Assembly (NCBI RefSeq): GCF_900111125.1
Contig: NZ_FOGE01000027.1
Location: forward strand, 1 to 58,377
Direction of reading: 5' to 3'
Length of the DNA: 58,377 bases
Origin: Sphingobium sp. YR768
GTDB taxonomy: Bacteria > Pseudomonadota > Alphaproteobacteria > Sphingomonadales > Sphingomonadaceae
The notes under the pieces are model-generated. The model had not been told where the DNA came from. It saw only the letters and a list, made by a program, of their open reading frames with translations, and did not search any database. Position 1 is the stretch's first letter. Each line of letters opens with the position of its first letter. Positions 9,084-18,300 of this stretch are shown here, one piece after another. The position numbers and the translations under genes are program-made.

Positions 9084-9916
9084 GACCTGATCGAGCACGG
9101 GAGATCGTCGGCTATTTGCGGGCGAGCTACCAGGTGAGCGAACGGCGGATTTGTGGCGTATTTTCGATCAATCGATCGACCCAACGCTACCAGTCTCGCT
9201 GCCTCGATCAGGCCGGTTTGAAGATGAAAATCAGGGAACTTGCCGCGACCCGTGTTCGCTACGGGTATCGTCGGATCCACGCCCTATTGCGGAGAGAGGG
9301 CTGGGAGATCAATCACAAGCGCACACATCGACTCTACCAAGAGATGGGCCTGCAATTACGCAACAAGACGCCCAAGCGGAAGGTGAAGGCGAAGCTGCGT
9401 GACGACAGGGCGCCAGCGTCAGCCCCCAATGAATGCTGGTCGATGGATTTTCTGTCGGACCAGCTTTTCGACGGTCGTAAAATCCGTGTGCTTTCCATCA
9501 TCGACAACTTCAGCCGGGTGCTACCGGCGCTCGATGTGCGAATGAGTTACCGTGGTGCCGATGTCGTCCAGACCCTGGAGCGGGTCGCTGCCATCCATGG
9601 CCGGCCGAAGCGTATCCGCCTGGACAATGGGCCCGAATTTATATCGAAGGATGTCGATCTATGGGCATGGACGCATGACGTAATCCTGGATTTCATTCGC
9701 CCAGGCAAGCCGACGGACAATGCCTTTGCTGAATCTTTCAACGGGAGAGTCCGTGCCGAATGCCTCAATGCATTTTGGTTCTTGAGCCTGGACGACGCCC
9801 GGGTAAAATGTGAGGCGTGGCGGATCGATTACAACGAGGTTCGTCCACACAGTTCCATCGGCAACCAAACCCCGATGGAGCGCGCTTTTGCATCAGGGCA
9901 GGCATGCCTGCCCTGA
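9074..9916 (+). CDS. IS3-family orfB, DDE transposase subunit
   Basis: The catalytic part of the IS3 transposase, in the -1 frame of orfA. It would be made by slippage on the AAAAA run at 9074-9078, so its start is not independent. The HTH_21 region is followed by an rve integrase core. The DDE residues are visible: Asp in WSMDFLSD, Asp in RLDNGPEF and Glu in NAFAESFNG. No internal stop is seen, but expression depends on orfA, which is broken. The last codons form part of a long perfect palindrome. Confidence 0.85.
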   Translation, partial: KNVRPDRAREIVGYLRASYQVSERRICGVFSINRSTQRYQSRCLDQAGLKMKIRELAATRVRYGYRRIHALLRREGWEINHKRTHRLYQEMGLQLRNKTPKRKVKAKLRDDRAPASAPNECWSMDFLSDQLFDGRKIRVLSIIDNFSRVLPALDVRMSYRGADVVQTLERVAAIHGRPKRIRLDNGPEFISKDVDLWAWTHDVILDFIRPGKPTDNAFAESFNGRVRAECLNAFWFLSLDDARVKCEAWRIDYNEVRPHSSIGNQTPMERAFASGQACLP

Positions 9917-9923
9917 TGCAAAA
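9886..9923. repeat. 38-bp perfect palindrome at the transposase stop
   Basis: Two 19-bp arms with no spacer: TTTTGCATCAGGGCAGGCA and its exact complement. It covers the last eight orfB codons and the stop. With T and A runs at its ends it resembles a bidirectional terminator placed across the coding end. Confidence 0.8.
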
Positions 9924-10027
9924 AGTGCCGGCGTTTCTCACAATGGCCGGACCAGAGAGCGGGGCAGGCTCAATCGTGGTCAAGACTATCATAGTCTCTG
10001 GGCCACTCAGTGGGAGCAGATCAAAGT

Positions 10028-10747
10028 TCAGTCGAGATGCAGATATCTCGTGTCGAAATCCGCGACTCTGGCAAGCTGGTGGAAATCGAGAATGCGGACC
10101 GATCGTTTGCTTCTTTCGATATACCCTTCATTTGCAAGGCCTTTGAGTGTCCTGCTGATATGAACATTGGTTAGGGCCAGAGCGTCTGCCAATTGTTCCT
10201 GCGTCATCGGCAGTTCGTAATGATCCTTCTTGCCAAGACCTGCAACCTCCAGACGAACGGAAAATTCACATAGTAGATGTGCGGTTCGCGCGCGGGCATC
10301 CCTGCGTCCAACATTAAGCGTCCATTCGCGGAATATGGCCGCATCGACTAATGTTTCATACCACATTGCCTCTCCGACTTGAGGATATGCGGTGATGATT
10401 TCCCGGATAGCGGCAACCGGTATCACCGCAACCTCGACTGCGGTCAGTGCCTGAATGTTATGATCGGCACGGCGAAGAATCGAATTGTGCAGATCGACAA
10501 CGTCGCCCTTCATATGGATGGAAAATATCTGTCGGCCGCCATTTCCAGCGACTTTATGGCGAATGGCATAACCGGAAAGCAGCAGGCAGCTATGGGTCGG
10601 TCTGTCATCCTCCCGGACGATGAATTCGGATGCCCGTAACGACCGAATTATGTGCGGAAGCGACAATATCGCCGCTTCGTCCGACGGTGTCAGCGGCAGC
10701 CAGAGTCTGAGTTTATCAACCATGGGAGAGATAGGCGAAACAGGCAT
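10028..10747 (-). CDS. Crp/Fnr-family transcription regulator
   Basis: A 239-residue regulator. A cyclic-nucleotide-binding-like beta-roll (about residues 20-140) leads through a dimer helix to a C-terminal winged helix with LPMTQEQLADALALTNVHIS and RTLKGLANEGYIER as the HTH. There is no N-terminal cysteine cluster, so it is not an FNR iron-sulfur sensor; the ligand is unknown. The start is the ATG at 10747 with GGAG upstream; the frame is open for 100 more codons without homology. It is divergent from the receiver gene and adjoins the IS right end, 4 bp from its stop. Confidence 0.88.
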   Translation of the reverse strand: MPVSPISPMVDKLRLWLPLTPSDEAAILSLPHIIRSLRASEFIVREDDRPTHSCLLLSGYAIRHKVAGNGGRQIFSIHMKGDVVDLHNSILRRADHNIQALTAVEVAVIPVAAIREIITAYPQVGEAMWYETLVDAAIFREWTLNVGRRDARARTAHLLCEFSVRLEVAGLGKKDHYELPMTQEQLADALALTNVHISRTLKGLANEGYIERSKRSVRILDFHQLARVADFDTRYLHLD

Positions 10748-10788
10748 GGGCGCTCCGTGATTTGACGGGAGCGCATCGCATCTCTCAG

Positions 10789-10816
10789 TCATTGGCGGCC
10801 AAAACAGGGCCAATGA
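10789..10816. promoter_or_regulatory. Inverted repeat between crp-like and receiver genes
   Basis: Perfect 8-bp arms (TCATTGGC and GCCAATGA) with a 12-nt spacer, placed 42 nt upstream of the Crp-like start. It could be an autoregulatory operator. Confidence 0.4.
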
Positions 10817-10967
10817 TGCCGTTACCCTATATAAAAACTTCAGTCTTGTCTCTGCGTTATTAATCCATGAAACTAATCTGGGATAATATAGTTTGGAGGC
10901 CATCGCTGGTTTCGATATGAGCACCTGCGGCTGAGAGATGTCATGCTCCCGCTCACAGGGAGGTGAT

Positions 10968-11348
10968 ATGCTCAACGGATTGCCGATATTGGTCGTGGAA
11001 GATGAGCCTTTTCTGGCGCTCAATCTGGTCATGGCTATCGAGGACAATGACGGACTGGCAATCGGTCCGGTCTCGACGGTCGCCGAAGCATTGGCGCTGG
11101 TCGAAACTCAAAAGATAGTTGCTGCCATATTGGATGCCCACCTGCTGGACCGTGACGTGACGCCGCTTGCCCTGGCATTGATCGAACGGCTCATACCCTT
11201 CGTCATTCATACCGGAACCGGATTGCCGGAGGAGTTGGCCCGGCAATATCCGGACCTGCCCGTCATCGTCAAACCTGCGCGATCGACCTTCGTTCTTGCC
11301 GCCCTGCTTCAGCAGCTATCGCCCGATCGTAGCATGTTTGAGAACTGA
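10968..11348 (+). CDS. Single-domain response regulator
   Basis: A 126-residue CheY-like receiver with no output domain. The acidic pair is in VVEDEPFLAL, the phosphoacceptor Asp in AAILDAHL, the conserved Thr/Ser in FVIHTGTG and the Lys in VIVKPA. AGGGAGGTGAT precedes the ATG chosen, ten codons inside the longest frame. Short receivers of this type are common in sphingomonads. The neighbouring Crp-like and LuxR-like genes suggest it belongs to the regulatory block at the head of the polysaccharide locus, but no kinase is present. Confidence 0.85.
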   Translation: MLNGLPILVVEDEPFLALNLVMAIEDNDGLAIGPVSTVAEALALVETQKIVAAILDAHLLDRDVTPLALALIERLIPFVIHTGTGLPEELARQYPDLPVIVKPARSTFVLAALLQQLSPDRSMFEN

Positions 11349-11421
11349 TTGTGCTTTCATGCCGGTCGCTGCCGGTTACATGCTCATTGCCTGCGCAGTG
11401 ATTGCGCGATTGACGACGTCG

Positions 11422-11652
11422 TCACACCAATCCGTTGGCGATGGCGAAAGCCACCATATGGGAGCGATTTCGGGTGCGCGTTTTTAACCGAATATGATCG
11501 ATATGACGCTCCACCGTACGAGGCGCGATGTTGAGCAGTTTGGCAACTTCCTTGGCGGACAGGCCAAGCGCGATGGCGCGCAGAGTTTCTAGTTCCCTGG
11601 GGGTCAGTTGATTAATCGGATCATGCGACGGGTCATCCATGTGAATTTCCAT
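11422..11652 (-). CDS. Small LuxR-type HTH DNA-binding protein
   Basis: A protein of only 76 residues, essentially a bare GerE/LuxR DNA-binding domain: LTPRELETLRAIALGLSAKEVAK, then IAPRTVERHIDHIRLKT. No sensory or receiver domain precedes it. The start is the ATG at 11652; a second ATG at 11640, preceded by GGAA, is equally possible. It is divergent from a paralogous 81-residue protein across a 272-bp AT-rich gap. It may act as a dimer or by competing at the targets of a full-length LuxR regulator (inference). Confidence 0.8.
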   Translation of the reverse strand: MEIHMDDPSHDPINQLTPRELETLRAIALGLSAKEVAKLLNIAPRTVERHIDHIRLKTRTRNRSHMVAFAIANGLV

Positions 11653-11731
11653 TGATCGATATCAATTAATACCACTCTTCCGTTATCCTGCGTAAAAACG
11701 GAATGCCATTGATATTGATGCGAAATCATTG

Positions 11732-11741
11732 GTTGTACAAC
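11732..11741. promoter_or_regulatory. Palindromes in the divergent luxR-like promoter gap
   Basis: GTTGTACAAC is a perfect 10-bp palindrome near the middle of the 11653-11924 gap. The gap also has TTCCGTT/AACGGAA arms around 11686-11711 and an ATTGAT/ATCAAT pair next to the minus-strand start. These are candidate operators for the two flanking HTH proteins; the rest of the gap is AT-rich with no gene. Confidence 0.4.
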
Positions 11742-11924
11742 GGCAATGGCTGTACGTAAAAACCCCCTGTAGCAAGAATCGTGCGAGATATTTTCAATCT
11801 ATGTTATGAATAATTGTTATGAAAAAAATCTGGTAAACGCGCCAGCAGATTTCGGCATTTAAATTCGTTGCATATTAGTGGCGGCAATCATCATGCCACA
11901 TACTTTTGTGCAGATAGGGGAAAT

Positions 11925-12170
11925 ATGCTCGATATATCATGCAATTTGCAGTTAACAGTGCGAGAGACTGAGGTTGTTTGTCTGGTCGCACGTGGCATGT
12001 CTGCAAAGGAGGTGGCGTTGATGCTCGCAATCGCGCCCTGTACCGTAGAGCGCCATGTTGAGAATGTGCGTCTGAAGACTCGGACCCGAAACCGGGTACA
12101 TATGATTGCGTACGTGATCCGTAACGGGATGCTGGCGGACAAAACGGGATATGTGGTGAACGCTGCCTAA
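11925..12170 (+). CDS. Small LuxR-type HTH DNA-binding protein
   Basis: An 81-residue bare LuxR-type HTH (LTVRETEVVCLVARGMSAKEVALM, then APCTVERHVENVRLKTRTRNR), clearly a paralogue of the divergent gene at 11422-11652. AGGGGAAAT precedes the ATG used. It lies 15 bp upstream of the start of the sugar-phosphate transferase that opens the polysaccharide locus, so it is probably co-transcribed with it and may control it. No ligand-binding domain is present. Confidence 0.8.
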   Translation: MLDISCNLQLTVRETEVVCLVARGMSAKEVALMLAIAPCTVERHVENVRLKTRTRNRVHMIAYVIRNGMLADKTGYVVNAA

Positions 12171-12185
12171 TTGCAGGAGCGCATT

Positions 12186-13673
12186 ATGCCGGTTCATCTT
12201 TCCAATCTGCATCTTGACGGTGCGGAGAGCATTCTGGCGCCGCAAGGCGCCTACACCGTAGGGCAATTGCGATCGATACCTGTCCAATGCGTGCATTGCG
12301 TGGTTGTGGCCGCAGATATCGGGCTTATTTTTTTCGTCAGCCTGATCGTGGAGAAAATATCGTTTCCTTTTGATGGCGATGACATGATGCGGTTTGACCG
12401 GATCGGCGTGCTGGCCGCCGGGCTGTTCGCCATCATCGCTCATCTGGTCGGTGCTTATGAACTGCCGGTCCATTTTTCGGTCCGGCAGTCTTTGCTGCGT
12501 GCCGCCAATGCGTGGGTGGGCGTGCTGTTGTTCGTTTTCGGTCTGAGCACCGCCCTGTTGGATTTTTCCGGGACGGTTGCACCAACGGTCTTGCTATGGG
12601 CCGGTGCGTGCGCGCTTGCGCTTCTTTCAGGCCGTGTAATCATGGTCGCAGGCACACGCGTCTTGCGGCGGCGCGGGCTTTTCAATCAGCGCAGCGCGAT
12701 GATCGGCACGGGTAGCTCCGCTGCCCGACTGGTGCGCTATATCTCGCAGCATAAGATATTGACCCTGTCATTGATCGGCGTCTTCGGTGACGCAGCGGAC
12801 CTTCCCGATCAGGACCAGGCCGGTCTGCCCTATCTGGGCGATCTGACCGCGCTGCTTTGTGCGATACGCGCCGGAACGGTCGACAGAGTGATTATCGCCT
12901 TGCCATCCGATCAGGAAAGCCGGGTAAGGACTATTGTCGCCCGCCTGTCGGAAACCCCGGTTGAAATTCGACTGCTGCCCGCCAACGACAGCTTCTCCTG
13001 GATGGATAATCCTGTCGTGATGCTGGGGGAGATACCGGTCTTTACCCTTCTGGACTGGCCCTTGTCGCGTCGGCAGCGCCTGCTCAAGGCTCTGGAAGAT
13101 CGGTTGCTGGCTTTTGTCGCGCTGTTGCTGCTGATGCCTCTTATGGGGATGATCGCCCTGGCCATAAGGCTGGAATCGCCCGGACCTGCTTTGTTTCGTC
13201 AGCAGCGCCAAGGTTATAATTGCCGGAACTTCGCGATTCTGAAATTCCGGACCATGTATCAGGCGAAAGAATCGGTCGATGGCGTGCGTCAGGCGCAGCG
13301 GCATGATCCGCGCGTGACCCGCCTCGGCGCCATCCTGCGCCGCACCAGTCTGGACGAACTGCCGCAACTGCTCAATGTTCTGATCGGCGACATGTCGCTC
13401 GTCGGCCCAAGGCCCCATGCGCCGTCCACCCGGGCCGCAGGCCGGTTGTTCGGCGAGATCGCGCAAGCCTATCCGTCCCGTCACAATGTAAAGCCGGGTA
13501 TGACCGGATGGGCGCAGGTCTGTGGATGGCGCGGGGAAACGAACAGCGAGGCGCAATTACTCGGACGGCTTGAACATGACCTTTATTATGCCCGGAATTG
13601 GTCGTTGTGGTTCGACCTGCGCATCATGTTCCGGACGATCGCAACTGTACTGGGTCAGCAAAATGCCTATTGA
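12186..13673 (+). CDS. Undecaprenyl-phosphate sugar-1-phosphate transferase (EPS initiation)
   Basis: A polyisoprenyl-phosphate hexose-1-phosphate transferase that puts the first sugar-1-phosphate on undecaprenyl phosphate. It has 495 residues: about four N-terminal membrane segments (roughly 30-150), a CoA-binding-like Rossmann region with MIGTGSSAARLVRYI, one more membrane segment near 305-325, and the C-terminal bacterial sugar transferase domain with KFRTM and RRTSLDELPQLLNV ... GDMSLVGPRP. This architecture is that of WbaP/GumD/SpsB enzymes; glucose is likely but not proven. GGAGC lies before the ATG. Its stop overlaps the convergent phosphopantetheinyl transferase gene by 7 bp. Confidence 0.92.
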   Translation: MPVHLSNLHLDGAESILAPQGAYTVGQLRSIPVQCVHCVVVAADIGLIFFVSLIVEKISFPFDGDDMMRFDRIGVLAAGLFAIIAHLVGAYELPVHFSVRQSLLRAANAWVGVLLFVFGLSTALLDFSGTVAPTVLLWAGACALALLSGRVIMVAGTRVLRRRGLFNQRSAMIGTGSSAARLVRYISQHKILTLSLIGVFGDAADLPDQDQAGLPYLGDLTALLCAIRAGTVDRVIIALPSDQESRVRTIVARLSETPVEIRLLPANDSFSWMDNPVVMLGEIPVFTLLDWPLSRRQRLLKALEDRLLAFVALLLLMPLMGMIALAIRLESPGPALFRQQRQGYNCRNFAILKFRTMYQAKESVDGVRQAQRHDPRVTRLGAILRRTSLDELPQLLNVLIGDMSLVGPRPHAPSTRAAGRLFGEIAQAYPSRHNVKPGMTGWAQVCGWRGETNSEAQLLGRLEHDLYYARNWSLWFDLRIMFRTIATVLGQQNAY

Positions 13674-14374
13674 AAGAGGGAGGCAGGATCGTCCGGCAGC
13701 GGGGAGACGCGCGCCCATGCGGCGGTGAAGCCGACCAATGGGGTGAAGGAATCGACCATAATTTCGACCTGTGCAGCGATGTGCACGCGCGCCTGTCCAC
13801 TGATACCTGAATGGATATCCGTCGTAGCCATGGACAATCCGCATCCCAAAGCCTTCAGACATGCTTCCTTGCGGGTCCACCCCTGAAGAAAGGCGACACC
13901 CTGCCGCAATGTCGACGGCAGAGGCGCCAGTGCGTCCCTTTCCCTCGGGTGGAAATGCAATGCGCTGAGTTCGTCGGCATCCGCCAGATTGCGGTCGGCT
14001 TCGATATCCACACCGACCCGATTGTCGAAGTCGATCCCCATAAGGGCGACATCGTCGGCGTAGCTCAGGCTGAATTGCCAGTTGGGGAAGTTTGCAAGTT
14101 GCGGTTTCCCATCGGCTTGCAGAACGAAGCGCTGACGATGCGCGGCGACGCCACAATGTTCCTCCATAAGAACCCGCACTGCGATGTGCGCGTTGAGATA
14201 ACGATTTCTATGGCGCGGGGAAGCAAAACGGGCGGCGCGTTCGCATTCCATGTCGGACAAACAACTGACGGCTTGGGCGTCCGGTGGAGCGGATAGGTCG
14301 ACCAGCCAGAGGGACAGCGGCGCATCTATGGCGAGCGGACGAGCCAGGCGCGCGATATCCAGCATGTAAGCCAT
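13667..14374 (-). CDS. 4'-phosphopantetheinyl transferase (Sfp-type)
   Basis: Moves phosphopantetheine from CoA to the carrier-protein serine of NRPS and PKS enzymes. The 235-residue protein shows the Sfp-type motifs VGVDIEADR (Mg-binding Asp/Glu) and FLQGWTRKEACLKALG. The start is the ATG at 14374 with CAGGAAC upstream; the frame is open a further 116 codons with no homology. It is the last gene of the minus-strand run NRPS-PKS-GT2-PPTase, so it almost certainly activates the carrier domains encoded just upstream. Confidence 0.93.
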   Translation of the reverse strand: MAYMLDIARLARPLAIDAPLSLWLVDLSAPPDAQAVSCLSDMECERAARFASPRHRNRYLNAHIAVRVLMEEHCGVAAHRQRFVLQADGKPQLANFPNWQFSLSYADDVALMGIDFDNRVGVDIEADRNLADADELSALHFHPRERDALAPLPSTLRQGVAFLQGWTRKEACLKALGCGLSMATTDIHSGISGQARVHIAAQVEIMVDSFTPLVGFTAAWARVSPLPDDPASLFQ

Positions 14375-14400
14375 CGTTCCTGCTCCTGCCTTGCGAGGCT

Positions 14401-15399
14401 TTATCGTGCTTGCGGTCCATGGAAGAAGGCAGACCCTTTGACGAAATCGCGAAAAAGGGAGGGAACAATCCTGCCCTTGCGCGATCGAAAGCGTCGGAGT
14501 GCGCGCCAGAGCATATGTCCGGCCATCCAGCTTATGTCGGCCAATAGCGCATAGCGTCGACCATGGTTCATGATGAAATAGCGGCGCCGGGCGTCGAACC
14601 AGTAGCCGGGGATACGCCTGACGGCTGTTTCGGTCAGGCCCGTGCTCTGGCCGGCGATATGCAACACGACGGCAGATGGCAGATACCAGCATGTCCATCC
14701 ATGATGCCGCGCCTTCAGGCATAGATCGGTTTCCTCATAATAGAGGAAATAGCCTTCATCCATCAGGCCGGTGGCCTCCAGCGTTTCGCGACGCACGACC
14801 AGGCTGGCGCCCGACACCCAGTCCACCTGTTCGGGAACATTCCCCATGGATCGAGGTACGCGATGGTCGCGAAGCAACCGGCTGATGATGCCGATGCAGG
14901 CGCCGCGTTCCAGTTCGCTGAGAAATGATGGAAAGCGGAAGGCAAAAGGCCAGGGGTGTTCATCGCCATCGAATAACATGCTGCCGACGATACCCACGTC
15001 TGGGCGGGAGTGGAAAAAGTCCAGCAGTGCGCCCAGCGTGCCCGGAAAGACCCGGGTGTCAGGATTGAGCATCCAGAACAGATCAGGCGGCGTTTCGTCC
15101 GCCATAGCCGCGCGCAAAGCGATATTGTTTCCGAAGGCGAAGCCTCCGTTGAAGCCGGACGGGATCAACTGTGCCCAATCCGACCAATGGCGCTCCGCGA
15201 TGGCGGTGGCGATGACATGCGCGGAATTGTCCACGGAGGCGTTGTCGATCACCAGCACTTTGGTCGCAGGGAAAGCGGCGATTTCATCGACAAGGCTGGC
15301 AAGGCAGTCGACCAAGAGCTCGGCGGTGCAATAGTTGACGATGACGATCGTCAATTTGGGCGCGCCTTGCCTGTTCACGGACGGTGCGTGCTCGATCAA
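14401..15399 (-). CDS. Family 2 glycosyltransferase
   Basis: A 332-residue GT2 enzyme of the rhamnosyltransferase-like (WcaA/RfbF) type: LTIVIVNYCTAELLVDCLASL at the N-terminus, LVIDNASVDNS, the DxD-like FWMLNPDTR, and YEETDLCLKARHHGW acceptor-binding residues. It is cytoplasmic, with a possible amphipathic tail. The likely start is a TTG at 15399 that overlaps the PKS stop (TTGA), which implies translational coupling to the PKS. A glycosyltransferase coupled to a PKS suggests that the product may be glycosylated or attached to the polysaccharide (inference). Confidence 0.88.
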   Translation of the reverse strand: MIEHAPSVNRQGAPKLTIVIVNYCTAELLVDCLASLVDEIAAFPATKVLVIDNASVDNSAHVIATAIAERHWSDWAQLIPSGFNGGFAFGNNIALRAAMADETPPDLFWMLNPDTRVFPGTLGALLDFFHSRPDVGIVGSMLFDGDEHPWPFAFRFPSFLSELERGACIGIISRLLRDHRVPRSMGNVPEQVDWVSGASLVVRRETLEATGLMDEGYFLYYEETDLCLKARHHGWTCWYLPSAVVLHIAGQSTGLTETAVRRIPGYWFDARRRYFIMNHGRRYALLADISWMAGHMLWRALRRFRSRKGRIVPSLFRDFVKGSAFFHGPQAR

Positions 15400-18300
15400 C
15401 GGGATGACATTTCGACGACGTCATCCAATGCCTGCCTGACGCTTGATACTGCGCTGTCAGGGTGCGGCCGGGTTTCGATGGACGGCGCAATCTCTCCGGC
15501 ACAGGCGCGGTCGATCGCGGCACGCATGGCGTCGGCCAATATGTCTACATTGGGTTCCTGCAATATGCTGCTATGGCCGCCGGGAACGTTGACAAGGGAT
15601 ACGTCCCCGGCGACCCGCTTGCCCCAGCCGAATATAGAGTCGGTATATAATTCGACATAGGGGACGTCGTCGGCGGCACCGGTGCCGCGCGTGGCTTTGA
15701 AGAGGACGATCTGGCCACCGTCGAATAGCCCGTGCGGGCGATGGGCGCGGTGGGCGACTTCGTACAAGTGCAGAAAGGACAGGTCGGGCGCGGTGCCTTG
15801 TGCGTTGTCGGCATCTGCCATTCTGGCGACGGTGCGCGTGCGTCGCATCCATTCCAGACGTGTCCTGACGTCGTAAGTCACGGCATTTGCGGCGCGGCGT
15901 GCCAGCAAGGTGAGGCGCGTGCCTTCTCCTGATGTGCGATTACGCAAAAGCGCGCGCATGCGTTGGATGCGTGTGCGGGTAATATAGAAAGATCGTCTGT
16001 TCGCTTCGACATCGGCCGCATCGATGATGCCGACGAAGGCTGTCCTTTCACCCATGTCCTGCAACTGCCGCGCCATCTCGAACGCGATCACGCCGCCGGC
16101 GCACAATCCGGCCAGCAGATAAGGACCATTGGGTTGTACGGTTCGCATGCGCGCAACGTAGGACGCTGCCATCTCCGCGATACAGGTGTGGACATGGGTG
16201 CCGCCCACATGACGGTCTGGTTCGATGCCCAAGATCGGGCGCCCCGGCTCCATTCGCATCGCCAGCGCGCGATAGAGCAATGTTTCGCCCAGTCCGTCGT
16301 GGATCATGAAAAGCGGCGTCTTGTCGGTCATGCCCGGCCGAATGGTAATGACGGACCGACTCGCTTCCGGCGCGCCGGCGTCGCTCCCTGATGTCGGTGT
16401 AACCGCACTGTCCGGGTCGATCAGTGCGCCCAGCCTTTCTACGGTTGATGTTTCCAACAATGTTGCGAGCGGCAATTGCCTGCCGGTTCTTTTGCGCAGG
16501 CGATTCATGAATTGCACGCCCAGCAGGGAATGGCCGCCAAGGTCGAAAAAATCATCGTCGCGCTGAATGTCTCCGACACCCAGCATGTCGCTCCATATCT
16601 CCGCGATGATCCGTTCTGCGGCGGTGGCGGGCGGATTGCCGCCGGTCTGCCGATCGTCCCGGACCATGGCGCGTTCGGGCTGATAGGGTGAACGCAGACG
16701 AGCGACGGCCTGATGCAGATCGAATGGCGAGATGATGAGGTGGGCTGCGCGTCCGCCCGAAAGAAGCGCGTCGATGATGCACAGTCCTTCGGCGGGGCGC
16801 ATATCCTGGTCAATTTGCTCCAGTGGGACGGGTCTGGCTGTTGTCGATGGTGGCGCGGCGTCGGAGATGGACAATCCCGATCCGGCGGCCATTTTGAGCA
16901 TCGTGAATTCGGAGATTTCCACGACCACCTTGCCTTCCCCATCCGCCAGAAGGACGTCGAACTGGGCGATAGAGTCGCTTGTGGCGGGGCGATGACTGAC
17001 ATGACTATACAGTCTGGCAGGCAGCGCGCCGTGCAGTTTGACGGATCCGTAGGATGCTGGCGCAAAAAAATCATGGCCGGGGCGCCGCGCTGCGATCAGG
17101 CATTGCGCACCGGCAGTTGCAAAATCGAGCAGGGCCGGATGCAGCGCGATCCGTTCCAGATCCGGCTCGAACTGCGGGGCGATCGCCAGCTCCAGCAGGG
17201 CTTCGTTCGGTCCGACGCGCAAGTGCCGGGCGTTTTGCCAACGCGGTCCGAACTGCATCATGGACGACGCATCGGTGAGCGCGGCGATATCGCCGGTGCC
17301 GGCGCACCCCATGATGAGTGCATCGATATCGATGGACAAGGGAGCGGGCAGGGGAAGGGGCTGGATCATGCCCCGGACATGTTCGGTCCAGCCCTGTTCG
17401 GGCAAAGCATCGGTCGGGCGGCCCAATATGGCGCAGTGCCAATGGCCTTCGCCACGCTGATGCAGATGGACGCGCAGATCCCTTCTATGGCCGTCCGCGA
17501 CCATGAAGGGAGTCAGGAACAGGATGTCGCGTAATTCTGCGGGGCCGGGTTCGACATGGGCGAAGGCTGCCCTGATCAGTTCCAGAAAGCCGGTGCCGGG
17601 GATGAGGGCGCTGCCGTCGGCCATCCTATGTTCGTCCAGCAACCAATGCGCGTCGGGGGACAGCGTGCCCTCCACCACCAGCTCGGACGGCGAGAGACGA
17701 TGCACGCTGTTGAGGAAGGGATGGTCGATCGCGTCTCCCGTACCGAACGGTGCGGTGGCGCGATCACGCGCCGCCTGTTCGGACAGCAGGGATGCCATGC
17801 CGACATCCTGCCAGCGGCTCCATGCGACGGACATTACGCGGGTAACGTCCTGTCTGCGGCTCTGTGCATAGGCATCGAGGAATGCGTTGCCGGCGGCATA
17901 GTCGGCTTGCCCCGCCAGGCCTGCAAAGGCGCTGATCGAGGAGAAGAGCATCATGAAATCGGGCTGTTGGCCGGACAGGGCATCGTGGAGCGCCAAAGTG
18001 CCATGCAGCTTGGCGGCCAGCACGCGATCCATCGACGCGCGGGTCTTGAGCTGGAGCAGCTCGTCGTCAAGGATGCCTGCGGCGTGAAAGACGCCGTCTA
18101 TCTTGCCCCATATTTTGCGGACCTGTCGAACGGCGCGCCGCATGGCGCCCACGTCGCACACATCCGCTGCGATCGGCATGACGTCGCCACCGGCAGCTTC
18201 GATCGCACGGATTTGCCGGATGATCTGCGCATGCGGGTCAGCGCCTGCCCGCGCCATGACATCCTGCCATTGCGCGCGTGGCGGCAAGCCCCTTCGCGTC

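Larger units (their letters stand above)
8735..10023 (+). mobile_element. IS3-family (IS407-group) insertion sequence
   Basis: About 1.29 kb. The left end begins TGACCTGCTCCC and the right end finishes with the imperfect complement (GGGAGCAGATCA), both in the IS407-group style. It holds an orfA/orfB pair in two frames related by -1, with an A5 run before the orfA stop. The flanking 4 bp (ATAT left, AAGT right) do not match, so no target duplication is visible. The copy is probably not autonomous, because orfA has an internal stop. A 64-bp relic of the same right end lies at 49780-49843 in the same orientation. Confidence 0.85.

Noticed and set aside
8731..10027. 4-bp target-site duplication of the IS
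   Set aside because: Flanks are ATAT and AAGT, which do not match; the pair 8731-8734 and 49844-49847 does not match either.
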